Source: Planctomycetia bacterium
Lineage (GTDB): Bacteria > Planctomycetota > UBA8108 > SXIK01
Assembly: GCA_005772855.1 (NCBI GenBank)
Contig: SXIK01000117.1
Location: 1-64,000, forward strand
Direction of reading: 5' to 3'
DNA: 64,000 bases
Below the pieces are notes generated by a model that did not search any database, was not told the origin of the DNA, and was given only the letters and a program-made list of their open reading frames with translations. Of this stretch, positions 40,884-48,324 are shown piece by piece. The stretch's first letter is position 1, and each line of letters starts with the position of its first letter. The position numbers and the translations under genes were made by a program.

Positions 40884-41814
40884 GCTGGGTGTCACCTCCG
40901 GTTTGTTGGCCGCACTGGTAAGCTTCAGCGCCTGCGTACCGCAAGTCGAGAGTACGCCACGGGAGCAGGCAGGACCGATCGCGTTCCTGGCAGGCGAACC
41001 GGTCCAGGCCACGAAGGATCTGCTCCAGTCGCTCCGGGCCGAGGTGATAGAGCTTCTGGCGGCCTTGCCGGGGGAGGCGGAACCCGACGGCATGGCGCTC
41101 CTGCGGCGGGGCGGGAAGCTCTTCTATTGGGGAGTTGACGAGGACCTCCCGAAGGACAATTTTGAGTGGGTGCGTGATGCCTGGGGGCAGCCGGTGATGT
41201 TGCTTTGCGCACAGGGAGAGTCGAGGGACTGGTGCCTTGCATCTGCTGGGCCTGATCGAGCCTGGACAACGGATGGCATGGCTCTTGTGACGAAGGATCC
41301 CGTTAACGCCTCGAAGGAGGTCGAGTTTCTTGAGCGGGCCCCGCACTACCATGGTGAGGAGGAAGCGGCGCTTCGCCAAACGCTTGGCGACGACATTATC
41401 CTCCACTCCACGGGTCTCTTCTTCCGGGCGTACGACGCGCCGGTTCCTCACGCGGACGAAGCCTTCGCATCCCTCCTGGGCCTCCTGCGAGGCCACTCGA
41501 AGGTGTCGATCCAGTCGACCCCTGATCTTGAGGACGAGCTGGGTCAGCTCACTGAGGAGGAGCGCGATCTGGCGATAGCCTTCCTCCGCACCTACGAGCA
41601 CGATTGTGTCCTACGAGAGGACACCTGGAGCCATGAGTGCAAGCGAAGGAATGGTCTGCTTCCGCGCATTTACCTCTGGAACCGAAAGCTCGCCGAGCGG
41701 GCTCAGCCGTTTATCTGGATCGAGCCCAGGGAAGACGGGTGGACGCTCGACTGGGATGTCGACGAGCTCTTCCGTGCTGTCGAGGAGGGCGGGAGAAAGC
41801 CGGGTGCGCGGTAG
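40858..41814 (+). CDS. Uncharacterised lipoprotein
   Basis: The 318-residue product begins with a lipoprotein signal (LLAALVSFSAC, Cys26). I recognise no domain. Conserved-looking parts are GMALLRRGGKLFYWGVDEDL, DAWGQPVMLLCAQ and DWDVDELFRAVEEG. An acidic helical segment (EDELGQLTEEERDLAIAF) lies in the last third. The frame overlaps the upstream lipase gene by 26 bases; the overlap and shared strand suggest the pair is co-expressed. It ends 15 bases from the convergent SPOUT gene. Function unknown. Confidence 0.75.
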   Translation: MRKRPLVRELGVTSGLLAALVSFSACVPQVESTPREQAGPIAFLAGEPVQATKDLLQSLRAEVIELLAALPGEAEPDGMALLRRGGKLFYWGVDEDLPKDNFEWVRDAWGQPVMLLCAQGESRDWCLASAGPDRAWTTDGMALVTKDPVNASKEVEFLERAPHYHGEEEAALRQTLGDDIILHSTGLFFRAYDAPVPHADEAFASLLGLLRGHSKVSIQSTPDLEDELGQLTEEERDLAIAFLRTYEHDCVLREDTWSHECKRRNGLLPRIYLWNRKLAERAQPFIWIEPREDGWTLDWDVDELFRAVEEGGRKPGAR

Positions 41815-41829
41815 GTCCCCACCCCTTAC

Positions 41830-42321
41830 TTACGCCAGCCAGCCGCCCAGCACGAGCGCTGTAGCTTGTCCGACCGTGTAGAAGCGGCCATCGGGGCCGA
41901 GAGGCAGAGTCCAGCGTTCGTCGCAAAGTGAGATATCGCCGGGCTTCAGCCCATGCGTCTCCTCACCGAAGAGAACAGCGAAACGATTGAAATTGCAATC
42001 GGACCAGGGCTGCACGCCGCCCTCGAGGACTGTAGCCGCGATCATGAAATTCTGTGATCGCACCGACTCGGCCCAGGCAAGTACATGGTCAAATCTTTCG
42101 ACTTCAATGCGCTCGGGCTCGTTGGCGAGGCTGGGCCGCCATGACTTCAACTTCCTGAGCACTTTCCAGTGCCTTGAATCGAGGCACTTGCCGACGAGGT
42201 GAACCCGCGCGCCGAATCCAGCTGCAAGGTGGAGCACCTCGGCCAGGTCTCGTGGATCCGTCAGTGTCTTGTAGGCGAGGACGAGGGCAGACTCGGCAGG
42301 TGTGGGTCCGTTACCTTGCAT
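41830..42321 (-). CDS. SPOUT-family (TrmH-like) RNA 2'-O-methyltransferase
   Basis: The 163-residue product has the knotted SPOUT motifs in order: an N-terminal ALVLAYKTLTDPRDLAEVLH, motif 2 FAVLFGEETHGLKPGDI, and motif 3 LPLGPDGRFYTVGQATALVL, which bind SAM and contribute to the trefoil knot. It is short, like TrmL-type enzymes without extra RNA-binding domains. It should methylate a tRNA or rRNA ribose; the exact nucleotide is unknown. Its start region overlaps the ceramidase gene stop by 11 bases on the same strand, so the two are coupled. Confidence 0.88.
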   Translation of the reverse strand: MQGNGPTPAESALVLAYKTLTDPRDLAEVLHLAAGFGARVHLVGKCLDSRHWKVLRKLKSWRPSLANEPERIEVERFDHVLAWAESVRSQNFMIAATVLEGGVQPWSDCNFNRFAVLFGEETHGLKPGDISLCDERWTLPLGPDGRFYTVGQATALVLGGWLA

Positions 42322-44023
42322 CGAGAAAGATCCCTGCCTGTCGCAGGATCACCCCGGCGGCCGCAGGGCCGAGAGACATGGACTCCTCGTAATCCCCCAC
42401 CCGGAAATCGAATGCCGGAATCATGTAGCCGAGCTCGTCATTTCCAAGGCCAACGATCAAGCGTGGATGGCCCTTCATGCGCTCGAGGATTTCGAAGCTC
42501 ACCTCCGGGAGAAGCTCACCGGGCACGCTGATCAGCTGCGACTCGCCGATCCGGATGTGAAACATCTCGCTGATGCTTCGGCCTCGATAGGACGCCGGCC
42601 GGCCCGTGGACATCTCAAAGGCGACCATTCTCGGATTCGTGACCGGAATTTCGATCCTACTCCGATCGACCTTGATCGTCCGAGGCATGGGGGTCGCGAA
42701 ACCGAGAAGCCGCTCAATTTCTCTCGCGAGCCGTCTTCCCTGCCCCTCGGTGTCGGCGTGCGTGCGAGCACGCGTGTCACCGGACACCATCCCACCCAGC
42801 GCGCCGTTCAGAAACACGGCCTGGGCTCCCGTTGACTGCTGCAACGATGCGCAGAGGTACCCGGGGTAGTCCGCGCTCACCTCCAGCGGTTTTCCCTTTG
42901 CGGTCTCGATCCCCTCGGGGTGACACGCGAAGTGGGCAATCGTGACGATGGGTCTTGAGTCGTCGCCGACGGCCTGAATTACCGCAATCTGCGGGTCGAC
43001 GATTCCGGGGTTGCGGGCGTTGCGAGAGAGGCCTTCGACCCTGGCGCCCTCGAGAGAGAGCTCATCGGAAGCTGCGCGTAGCGCTGCCACTCTTCGAACC
43101 TTCGAGACCGCCTCCAGCACTGCCTCAAAGATGCCATTCTGGATTCGCTTTACGAACTTCTCCGGGTAGTGGCCGTAGATTCCGATGGGATCGCCGGCCG
43201 AGTGGACATGCGACATGGCCACGAACAGGTGAGAAATACCCTTTTTCCTGAGTCGTGCCTCGATCGGCTCGATGTCGATACGGCGCATGCCGAAGATATC
43301 GCCGCCCACGAGCGCGAGCTTCACACCACCTTGCGCAAAAACGGCGGCTCGAGCCTTCAAACGATCGTGCACAACGTACTGAACTGGGCCGAGCGCATCG
43401 GGTTCGAGCGGAGTGATGTCAGCCTCGGCCCCGCCTGCGAGGAGCTCTGGATCGCCCTCGGTCTCCCCTGGCGAAGCAGAGAGCGGCTGCGGTCCCTGGC
43501 GAAGGGAACGCAGACTCAAGAAATGACGCTCTCCAGTGTGGACACGGGGGAAGCCGTGCACGAAGTAGGCCGTGCCGATCGTGCGGCCGTTGCCATCAAA
43601 CGTGAGCCGCACACCCCTTGCAGAGTAGTCGGCCAGGGTTTGCCTCGAGAGCTCGAGCAAGAACTCCGGCTCGCCGAGTTTCTCGCGCACCCGCTCGAGC
43701 GTCTCAAAGCCTTCCGGCGCGCCGCACGCCTCGATGCTCCCAATCCTCCGGTTGTCCTGAATGTGGATCGTATCGAAGTGCCCCGGACTGCGTTTCGACG
43801 GAAACGTCATCTTCCATGCGTACCAGGAGGCCTCGTGCTCCGGCTCGCCAAGCTTCATTTTCACGTCGTTCAGGGTTGAGACTCCCGGGACGAGACCCTC
43901 ATACGTGAAGGGCGGAGGGGGAGCGCCCGCGGGCGGGGTCCCTTTCACTGTCTGTGTTCTGAGAGACACGAAGGGTGAGAGAACGAGGACGACCGTGAGG
44001 GCGACTCTTCCTGTAGCGCTCAT
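42311..44023 (-). CDS. Neutral/alkaline ceramidase-type enzyme with N-terminal GEPE repeats
   Basis: The 570-residue product has a signal-like start (VALTVVLVLSPFVSL). Residues about 40-165 contain two similar units, each with a GxP element (VKMKLGEPEHE at 55-65, VREKLGEPEFL at 113-123), resembling SmpA/OmlA-like modules. From about 196 the neutral ceramidase domain follows: GGAEADITPLEP, GGDIFGMRRIDIEPI, FVAMSHVHSAGDPIG (zinc histidines), HFACHPEG and FLNGALGGMVSG. Full-length ceramidases have a further C-terminal beta domain that is lacking here, as in many planctomycete homologues. Probable activity is amide hydrolysis on an extracellular lipid or sugar amide; not certain. Confidence 0.85.
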   Translation of the reverse strand: MSATGRVALTVVLVLSPFVSLRTQTVKGTPPAGAPPPPFTYEGLVPGVSTLNDVKMKLGEPEHEASWYAWKMTFPSKRSPGHFDTIHIQDNRRIGSIEACGAPEGFETLERVREKLGEPEFLLELSRQTLADYSARGVRLTFDGNGRTIGTAYFVHGFPRVHTGERHFLSLRSLRQGPQPLSASPGETEGDPELLAGGAEADITPLEPDALGPVQYVVHDRLKARAAVFAQGGVKLALVGGDIFGMRRIDIEPIEARLRKKGISHLFVAMSHVHSAGDPIGIYGHYPEKFVKRIQNGIFEAVLEAVSKVRRVAALRAASDELSLEGARVEGLSRNARNPGIVDPQIAVIQAVGDDSRPIVTIAHFACHPEGIETAKGKPLEVSADYPGYLCASLQQSTGAQAVFLNGALGGMVSGDTRARTHADTEGQGRRLAREIERLLGFATPMPRTIKVDRSRIEIPVTNPRMVAFEMSTGRPASYRGRSISEMFHIRIGESQLISVPGELLPEVSFEILERMKGHPRLIVGLGNDELGYMIPAFDFRVGDYEESMSLGPAAAGVILRQAGIFLDAR

Positions 44024-44147
44024 TCGGGAGGTCGGAGGGACGTGGAGCTGTCTTGATGGGGAGGAAGCATGGTTGCTCAGTATAAACCACGCCCTGCTGA
44101 CGAAGGACTTGGCTCTGGATCTGTGGGAGAGAGTGTTCCAGGGGTGC

Positions 44148-45197
44148 CTAGAATTCCTTTGCTCGCGTGCCCGTTCGGATTCTCATGAGGTGAAGGCTAC
44201 CCGTGATGTAAAGGACGCTGCCATCGCCGCCCCAGGCGCAGTTGGTGGTGGGTTCGCCAGGGTCAATCGTCCCAAGGTGAGTACCGTCCGGGGCGAAGAC
44301 GTGAACGCCGCCAGGCCCCGTTGCGAAAACATTGCCGTGCCTGTCGACCTTCAAGCCGCCGGGAAGTCCTTTCCTGCCTTCCTTCACCCAGGCAGTGGCG
44401 TCGAAAAAGATCTCTTGATGCACGATCGTTCCGTCGTCCCTGACTTCGAAGACGTACACAACGGCCTCTTCTGGGTTGGCGCACGCAACGTAAAGCTTCT
44501 TCTCGTCGGGCGAAAAAGCGATTCCGTTCGGGTTTGAGACCCCTCTCGTCAGTAGCGTCAGGTCGCCCGAGGTCGAGATGCGGTAGATGCCCTGGGAATC
44601 AAGCTCCCGGGCGGAATCGTCGCTGTGGTTCTCGATTTTGAAGGGCGGATCAGTAAAGAAAATGTCGCCGTTTGATCTCAGTACGGCGTCGTTGGGACCG
44701 TTTAGTTGCTTGCCCTCGAAGCGGTCGGCGAGCGTTGTTTTCTTGCCATCCTTCTCGAGGCGCGAAACGCGTCGGTCGCCGCGTTCGCAAAGAACGAGGC
44801 GGCCCTGGGCTTCCAAAAGGAGCCCGTTCGAGCCGGGCTGGCCACGATCTGCTTCGGACCCTGTGTAGCCGCTGGGTTTCAAGAAGACGCTGGTTCCCTC
44901 TCCCTCCTTCCACTTCATGACGGCGTTACTGGGGATATCAGAGAATAGGACATATCCTCCTGCGCGAATCCACAGGGGTCCTGCCGAGCTCTTGAAGTCG
45001 CTCGTCAACTTTTCAAGTGCAGACGAGGGCGGGATGAGCTTGTCGAATCGCGCATCCTTGCGCACAATCGTGCCGAGCGTCGAAGCAGGAGAATCTGGCA
45101 GTGACTGGTTGCCGTTCCCCCTGGGTGCCTGACATCCCAGGGGGATGAGAGCCAGGACGGATACGTGGAATGGTAGGAGAACGGTGGAATTGAACAT
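44148..45197 (-). CDS. SMP-30/gluconolactonase-like lipoprotein
   Basis: The 349-residue product starts with MFNSTVLLPFHVSVLALIPL and a lipobox Cys22, so it is lipid-anchored outside the membrane. The propeller motifs are LWIRAGGYVLFSDIPSNAVM, GSNGLLLEAQGRLVLCERG, NGPNDAVLRSNGDIFFTDPP, PNGIAFSPDEKKLYVACANP and PGGLKVDRHGNVFATGPGGV. This is the second SMP-30 protein in the window; the first (33.4 kb) is probably cytoplasmic. It is divergent from the next gene with 48 bases between. Lactonase activity is the family expectation. Confidence 0.9.
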   Translation of the reverse strand: MFNSTVLLPFHVSVLALIPLGCQAPRGNGNQSLPDSPASTLGTIVRKDARFDKLIPPSSALEKLTSDFKSSAGPLWIRAGGYVLFSDIPSNAVMKWKEGEGTSVFLKPSGYTGSEADRGQPGSNGLLLEAQGRLVLCERGDRRVSRLEKDGKKTTLADRFEGKQLNGPNDAVLRSNGDIFFTDPPFKIENHSDDSARELDSQGIYRISTSGDLTLLTRGVSNPNGIAFSPDEKKLYVACANPEEAVVYVFEVRDDGTIVHQEIFFDATAWVKEGRKGLPGGLKVDRHGNVFATGPGGVHVFAPDGTHLGTIDPGEPTTNCAWGGDGSVLYITGSLHLMRIRTGTRAKEF

Positions 45198-45245
45198 GCG
45201 GCGAAAGCGTAGACGGAACTCCCGGTGTTTGAAAGGGGAGACCCC

Positions 45246-45836
45246 ATGAGTGAGGATCGCCCTGCGGCGAGCGCGGCGAAGGGTCGCGCCCTCAGATTTT
45301 TTTTTCTCCTGTCCCTTGTCGCGTTTCTCGCCGTCGTCGGGTGGCTGTTCCTTGAGGCCCGATCGGGGAATGAAAGGCAGGTGTCACCGCGAGCGGCAGG
45401 TCCTGTTATCAGAACCCTGAGGCTTGTGAGTGCCTCAAGACCCGATGCACCGATCGTGATCCCGGTCCGTTTTCGCAGCGGCGAGGAGATACTCCTCAAC
45501 TTCACGCTCGAAAAACCGTGCAGGCTTTTTGTGGGTCTCCTCGATGAAAGGGTTGGCCTCTCCGCAATGAGTCCAGTGGCTACGGACGGCGTCGCCGGAA
45601 CCAACAGCCTCGGTCCGTTCGAGGTGGAGGACGGCGCCGGAGGCGAGGCGATGGTCCTCGTTGCCAGTGAGAAGCCCCAGACGACGGCCGATTTCCAGCG
45701 GCTCCTGGCTCGGGCAAGGGAAGCAGTGAGGGGTACGGAGTTGAAGGTCCCGGCGACCCTCCCTGTGATCCTTGAGACCCTACGAGCGCACGAGGGTATT
45801 TCGGCCGAGGCTGTCAAGTACGAGCATGTGAGGTAG
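45246..45836 (+). CDS. Small membrane-anchored protein of unknown function
   Basis: The 196-residue product (start at 45246; a GTG-type start seven codons upstream is possible) has one hydrophobic helix (FFFLLSLVAFLAVVGWLFL) after a short cytoplasmic part, and a roughly 150-residue exported domain that looks like a beta sandwich (VIPVRFRSGEEILLNFTLEK, NSLGPFEVEDGAGGEAMVLV). No family recognised. It shares a strand with the kinase 235 bases downstream, and planctomycete kinases are sometimes encoded near small anchored proteins, but no functional link is shown. Confidence 0.7.
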   Translation: MSEDRPAASAAKGRALRFFFLLSLVAFLAVVGWLFLEARSGNERQVSPRAAGPVIRTLRLVSASRPDAPIVIPVRFRSGEEILLNFTLEKPCRLFVGLLDERVGLSAMSPVATDGVAGTNSLGPFEVEDGAGGEAMVLVASEKPQTTADFQRLLARAREAVRGTELKVPATLPVILETLRAHEGISAEAVKYEHVR

Positions 45837-46057
45837 TTCCGGATCCTCAGTGCCGCCCGGCAGAGAGCCCCGGGTCACGAATTTCGACTGCCCCATGCGG
45901 GGACACCAACGGCCTCGCTCAGCCAGGTCGCCGGCGCCGGTTTCACAACTGGAGGTTCATGTCGAGGCGCACCCGCCGGGCCTCCGCTCGCTGCCCGCAA
46001 TCGAACTTGCATCGTTTTATTCAGGCCTGAAACCCAACGATTCCTATCCACCACGGG

Positions 46058-46063
46058 TACAAT
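46058..46063 (+). promoter_or_regulatory. Possible -10 box before the kinase start
   Basis: TACAAT lies 7 bases before the ATG at 46071, with no Shine-Dalgarno sequence; no -35 recognised. Same layout as at 7757, 40179 and 59193. Confidence 0.3.
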
Positions 46064-46070
46064 CGCGGTC

Positions 46071-46982
46071 ATGCTAGGGGGTCTCCTCCACAACCGATTT
46101 CGCATCCTCAAGAAGCTTGGTGAGGGCCGGACCGGAACGGTCTGGCTGGCGGAGGATACGCTCCTTAAACGCACCGTTGCGCTCAAGCGGGCCCGGGGCA
46201 AGACGGAGCCGGAACGGAAGTCGAGAGGAGTTCGACTTCTGCATGAAGCGGAGTTCCTGGCCAGGATCGATCATCCGAACGTTGTTGGCGTGCACGACTT
46301 CATCGACGGGGAGACGTCGGTTACGCTCGTCATGGAGCTGGTAAAGGGCGTGCCCTTCAAGAGCCTTTACCGGAAGGGGGCGATGGCGCAGCACGAGTAC
46401 TTGCCCTACCTGGAGCAACTCCTCTCGGCGCTAGAGGCTGTTCACAGGGAGGGCATCATTCACCGCGATGTGAACCCCAATAACATCCTCCTGAGCGAAG
46501 CCGGGGTCGTGAAGCTTACCGACTTCGGTCTGGCATGTTCTGCGGACGACGCCGCGCCACGTCGAGGCGGCACGATCGGTTACATGGCGCCTGAGTCGCT
46601 CAGGAAGAGTGCGCGACTCACGTTCGCGGTCGACATTTATGCCCTCGGGTTTCTGTCGTTCCAGGCCTTCCTCGGAAAGCCAGATTTCCAGAAGCTCTAC
46701 GGCGCGTCGAGCTCGCTCGAGTGGGCTCGATGGCTCCTTTCCCGCGAGCGATTCAAGACACTTGACGAGATCGGGAAGCCCGTGTCCCAGGGCCTCTCGG
46801 CGATCGTGGAGCGTATGCTCGAGAAGGCCCCCGGGGACCGTTATGCGATGGTTGCCGACGTGCGGAAGGATCTTGATCGCGTCGCCGGTCATGCCCTCAA
46901 GGCGCCGGAAAGTCTGGGCTTCGCGGCAGGAATGCGTCGGATCTTGCCGTCGCTTCTTTCGCGTGGGCCGGAGGTGGGATGA
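46071..46982 (+). CDS. Soluble serine/threonine kinase with HRDVN catalytic loop
   Basis: The 303-residue product is essentially one kinase domain, with no membrane helix. Glycine loop KLGEGRTGTVW at 15-25, Lys39 in TVALK, and catalytic loop IIHRDVNPNNILL at about 129-141 where the usual lysine after HRD-x is replaced by Asn135. DFGLAC at 151-156 and APE follow in sequence. The Asn/Ser variant of this loop occurs in some bacterial kinases and does not by itself mean inactivity. The 40-residue C-terminal tail is basic. The target is unknown. Its stop is 4 bases from the convergent exporter stop. Confidence 0.9.
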   Translation: MLGGLLHNRFRILKKLGEGRTGTVWLAEDTLLKRTVALKRARGKTEPERKSRGVRLLHEAEFLARIDHPNVVGVHDFIDGETSVTLVMELVKGVPFKSLYRKGAMAQHEYLPYLEQLLSALEAVHREGIIHRDVNPNNILLSEAGVVKLTDFGLACSADDAAPRRGGTIGYMAPESLRKSARLTFAVDIYALGFLSFQAFLGKPDFQKLYGASSSLEWARWLLSRERFKTLDEIGKPVSQGLSAIVERMLEKAPGDRYAMVADVRKDLDRVAGHALKAPESLGFAAGMRRILPSLLSRGPEVG

Positions 46983-46986
46983 TCCC

Positions 46987-47976
46987 TCAGTGGTCGGCAA
47001 TACCGTCCGCGGCGGGGGCTTTCCACTGAGCTGGCTTCTCCTGGTGGGTTCTGTCAGTGGTGATCAAGACGCCGGCAAGAATGATGACCGCCGCCGCCTC
47101 GAAAGTACTCCTGTGGATGGCCTCACCATTCAGAAGCCACCCGAGGAAAAGTGCAATCACGGGGTTGACGTAGGCGTACGTGGACACCTTGGCGGGCGCG
47201 ACGTGCTGAAGCAGCCAGACGTAAGCCATGTAGGCCACCATGGAAACGAGCACCATCAGGTAAAGCATCGACCCCCATGACCTGAGAGGGACGGCTGCGA
47301 GGTCGAACTCCGAGAATTCGTGAAGGAACAGAGCCGCTCCGAGGAGCAGTAGCCCTCCTGCTGCTTGCTGCATTCCGACGTTGAGGATCAAGGAGTCGGG
47401 AAGCTTGGCGGTTCGGCAGTAAGTCGTTCCCAAAGCCCAGGCAACTGGACCCAGAAGTGCCGCGGCGACGGCGTATGGGTCGAGTGAGGATTCGTGGACG
47501 GAGGCACCCACCATGGATGCAGTTTTCGAAAACGCCAGAAGCGCCAGGCCCAGACATCCCGTGAGGAGACCCGAGACGATCCGAAGGCTAGGCCGCTTCC
47601 CTCCCTTGCTGAGCCAGTTGAGCCCAACGATCCACAACGGCGTCGGGGCGATGAAGAGACATGTGACGCCGGAAGGCAGCTTTTGCGATGCCCACGCGAA
47701 GCAACCGTTGCCGAACAAGATGAGCAGAGCGCCTGCGACGAATGCCGAGCGCCACTGAGCAGGCGCCGGCCCGGGGATGCCCCGCCACGATGCGAAGGCG
47801 ATCAACAGGCATCCAGGCACCAAGAATCTCACGCCAGCCATGATCAGCGGAGGAAAGCCATCGAGGGTCCACTTGATCATCAGGTAGGCCGAGCCCCAGA
47901 TGAAGTAGATCGCAGCGAATGCCGCCAGCACCTTCCAGATGGGTGGCCCCGAGCTTCCAGGGAGCGATGCTTTCAC
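46987..47976 (-). CDS. EamA-family drug/metabolite exporter
   Basis: The product of 329 residues from the GTG at 47976 (AAGGA 9 bases upstream) or 340 from a TTG at 48009 has ten hydrophobic segments. It has the two EamA repeats: AAIYFIWGSAYLMIKWTLDG with the family's conserved WGS and SRTP-like loops, and later LYLMVLVSMVAYMAYVWLLQ followed by YAYVNPVIALFLGWLL. It resembles the YedA/RhtA branch exporting amino acids or small metabolites. The gene starts just beyond the left end of repeat copy 5 on the minus strand. Confidence 0.88.
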   Translation of the reverse strand: MKASLPGSSGPPIWKVLAAFAAIYFIWGSAYLMIKWTLDGFPPLIMAGVRFLVPGCLLIAFASWRGIPGPAPAQWRSAFVAGALLILFGNGCFAWASQKLPSGVTCLFIAPTPLWIVGLNWLSKGGKRPSLRIVSGLLTGCLGLALLAFSKTASMVGASVHESSLDPYAVAAALLGPVAWALGTTYCRTAKLPDSLILNVGMQQAAGGLLLLGAALFLHEFSEFDLAAVPLRSWGSMLYLMVLVSMVAYMAYVWLLQHVAPAKVSTYAYVNPVIALFLGWLLNGEAIHRSTFEAAAVIILAGVLITTDRTHQEKPAQWKAPAADGIADH

Positions 47977-48011
47977 CTTGACCGTTCCTTCCTGAAAGAA
48001 AAAGCCCAAAT

Positions 48012-48117
48012 TATACTACTCGCGGGAGAGGAAGTCTTCGCCCGCACCGGGGCGTCGCCGGCGCCGATGGTCGGTGAGCGTTGGCCAGGATGTCCCAATC
48101 GTGGCCGTGCGGTGTAT
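48012..48117 (+). repeat. Dispersed intergenic element, copy 5
   Basis: It starts TATACTACTCGCGGGAGAGG, continues GAAGTCTTCGCCCGCACCGG, the core GCCGGCGCCGATGGTCGGTG and GCCAGGATGTCCCAATCGTG, and ends GCGGTGTATC. Blocks and order match copies 2-4. The ends are degenerate inverted repeats (TATACTAC and GTGTATC). Its left end lies 35 bases from the exporter start on the minus strand. Confidence 0.65.
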
Positions 48118-48324
48118 CTGTCGACCCCGTGAGCCCGCCGGCACAAATAAGCGTGGGCGCGTGGCCTTGAGCGGCTCCCGAAAGTGTCACAGTCTTCGGG
48201 GCACTTCAGCCTTTCCCGGTGCTTGCCCCAGCGTTTCTTCGTCGGACGTGGACGCTTCTTGCTCTCCTTCTTCGCGTTGTGGCATGCAGGGTGAAGTATC
48301 GGCAAGGAGTTGCCTGCGGAAGCA
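48118..48324. other. Gap without a recognisable gene
   Basis: 207 bases lie between repeat copy 5 and the CusA-like stop; the whole interval between genes is 348 bases. A minus-strand frame starting at 48305 encodes a lysine-rich 30-residue stretch and then runs into the repeat; I do not consider it supported. No terminator was seen for the efflux operon. Confidence 0.35.

Noticed and set aside
48118-48305. Minus-strand frame with a lysine-rich N-terminus (MPILHPACHNAKKESKKRPR)
   Set aside because: No ribosome site, no family, and the frame runs through repeat copy 5; likely chance.
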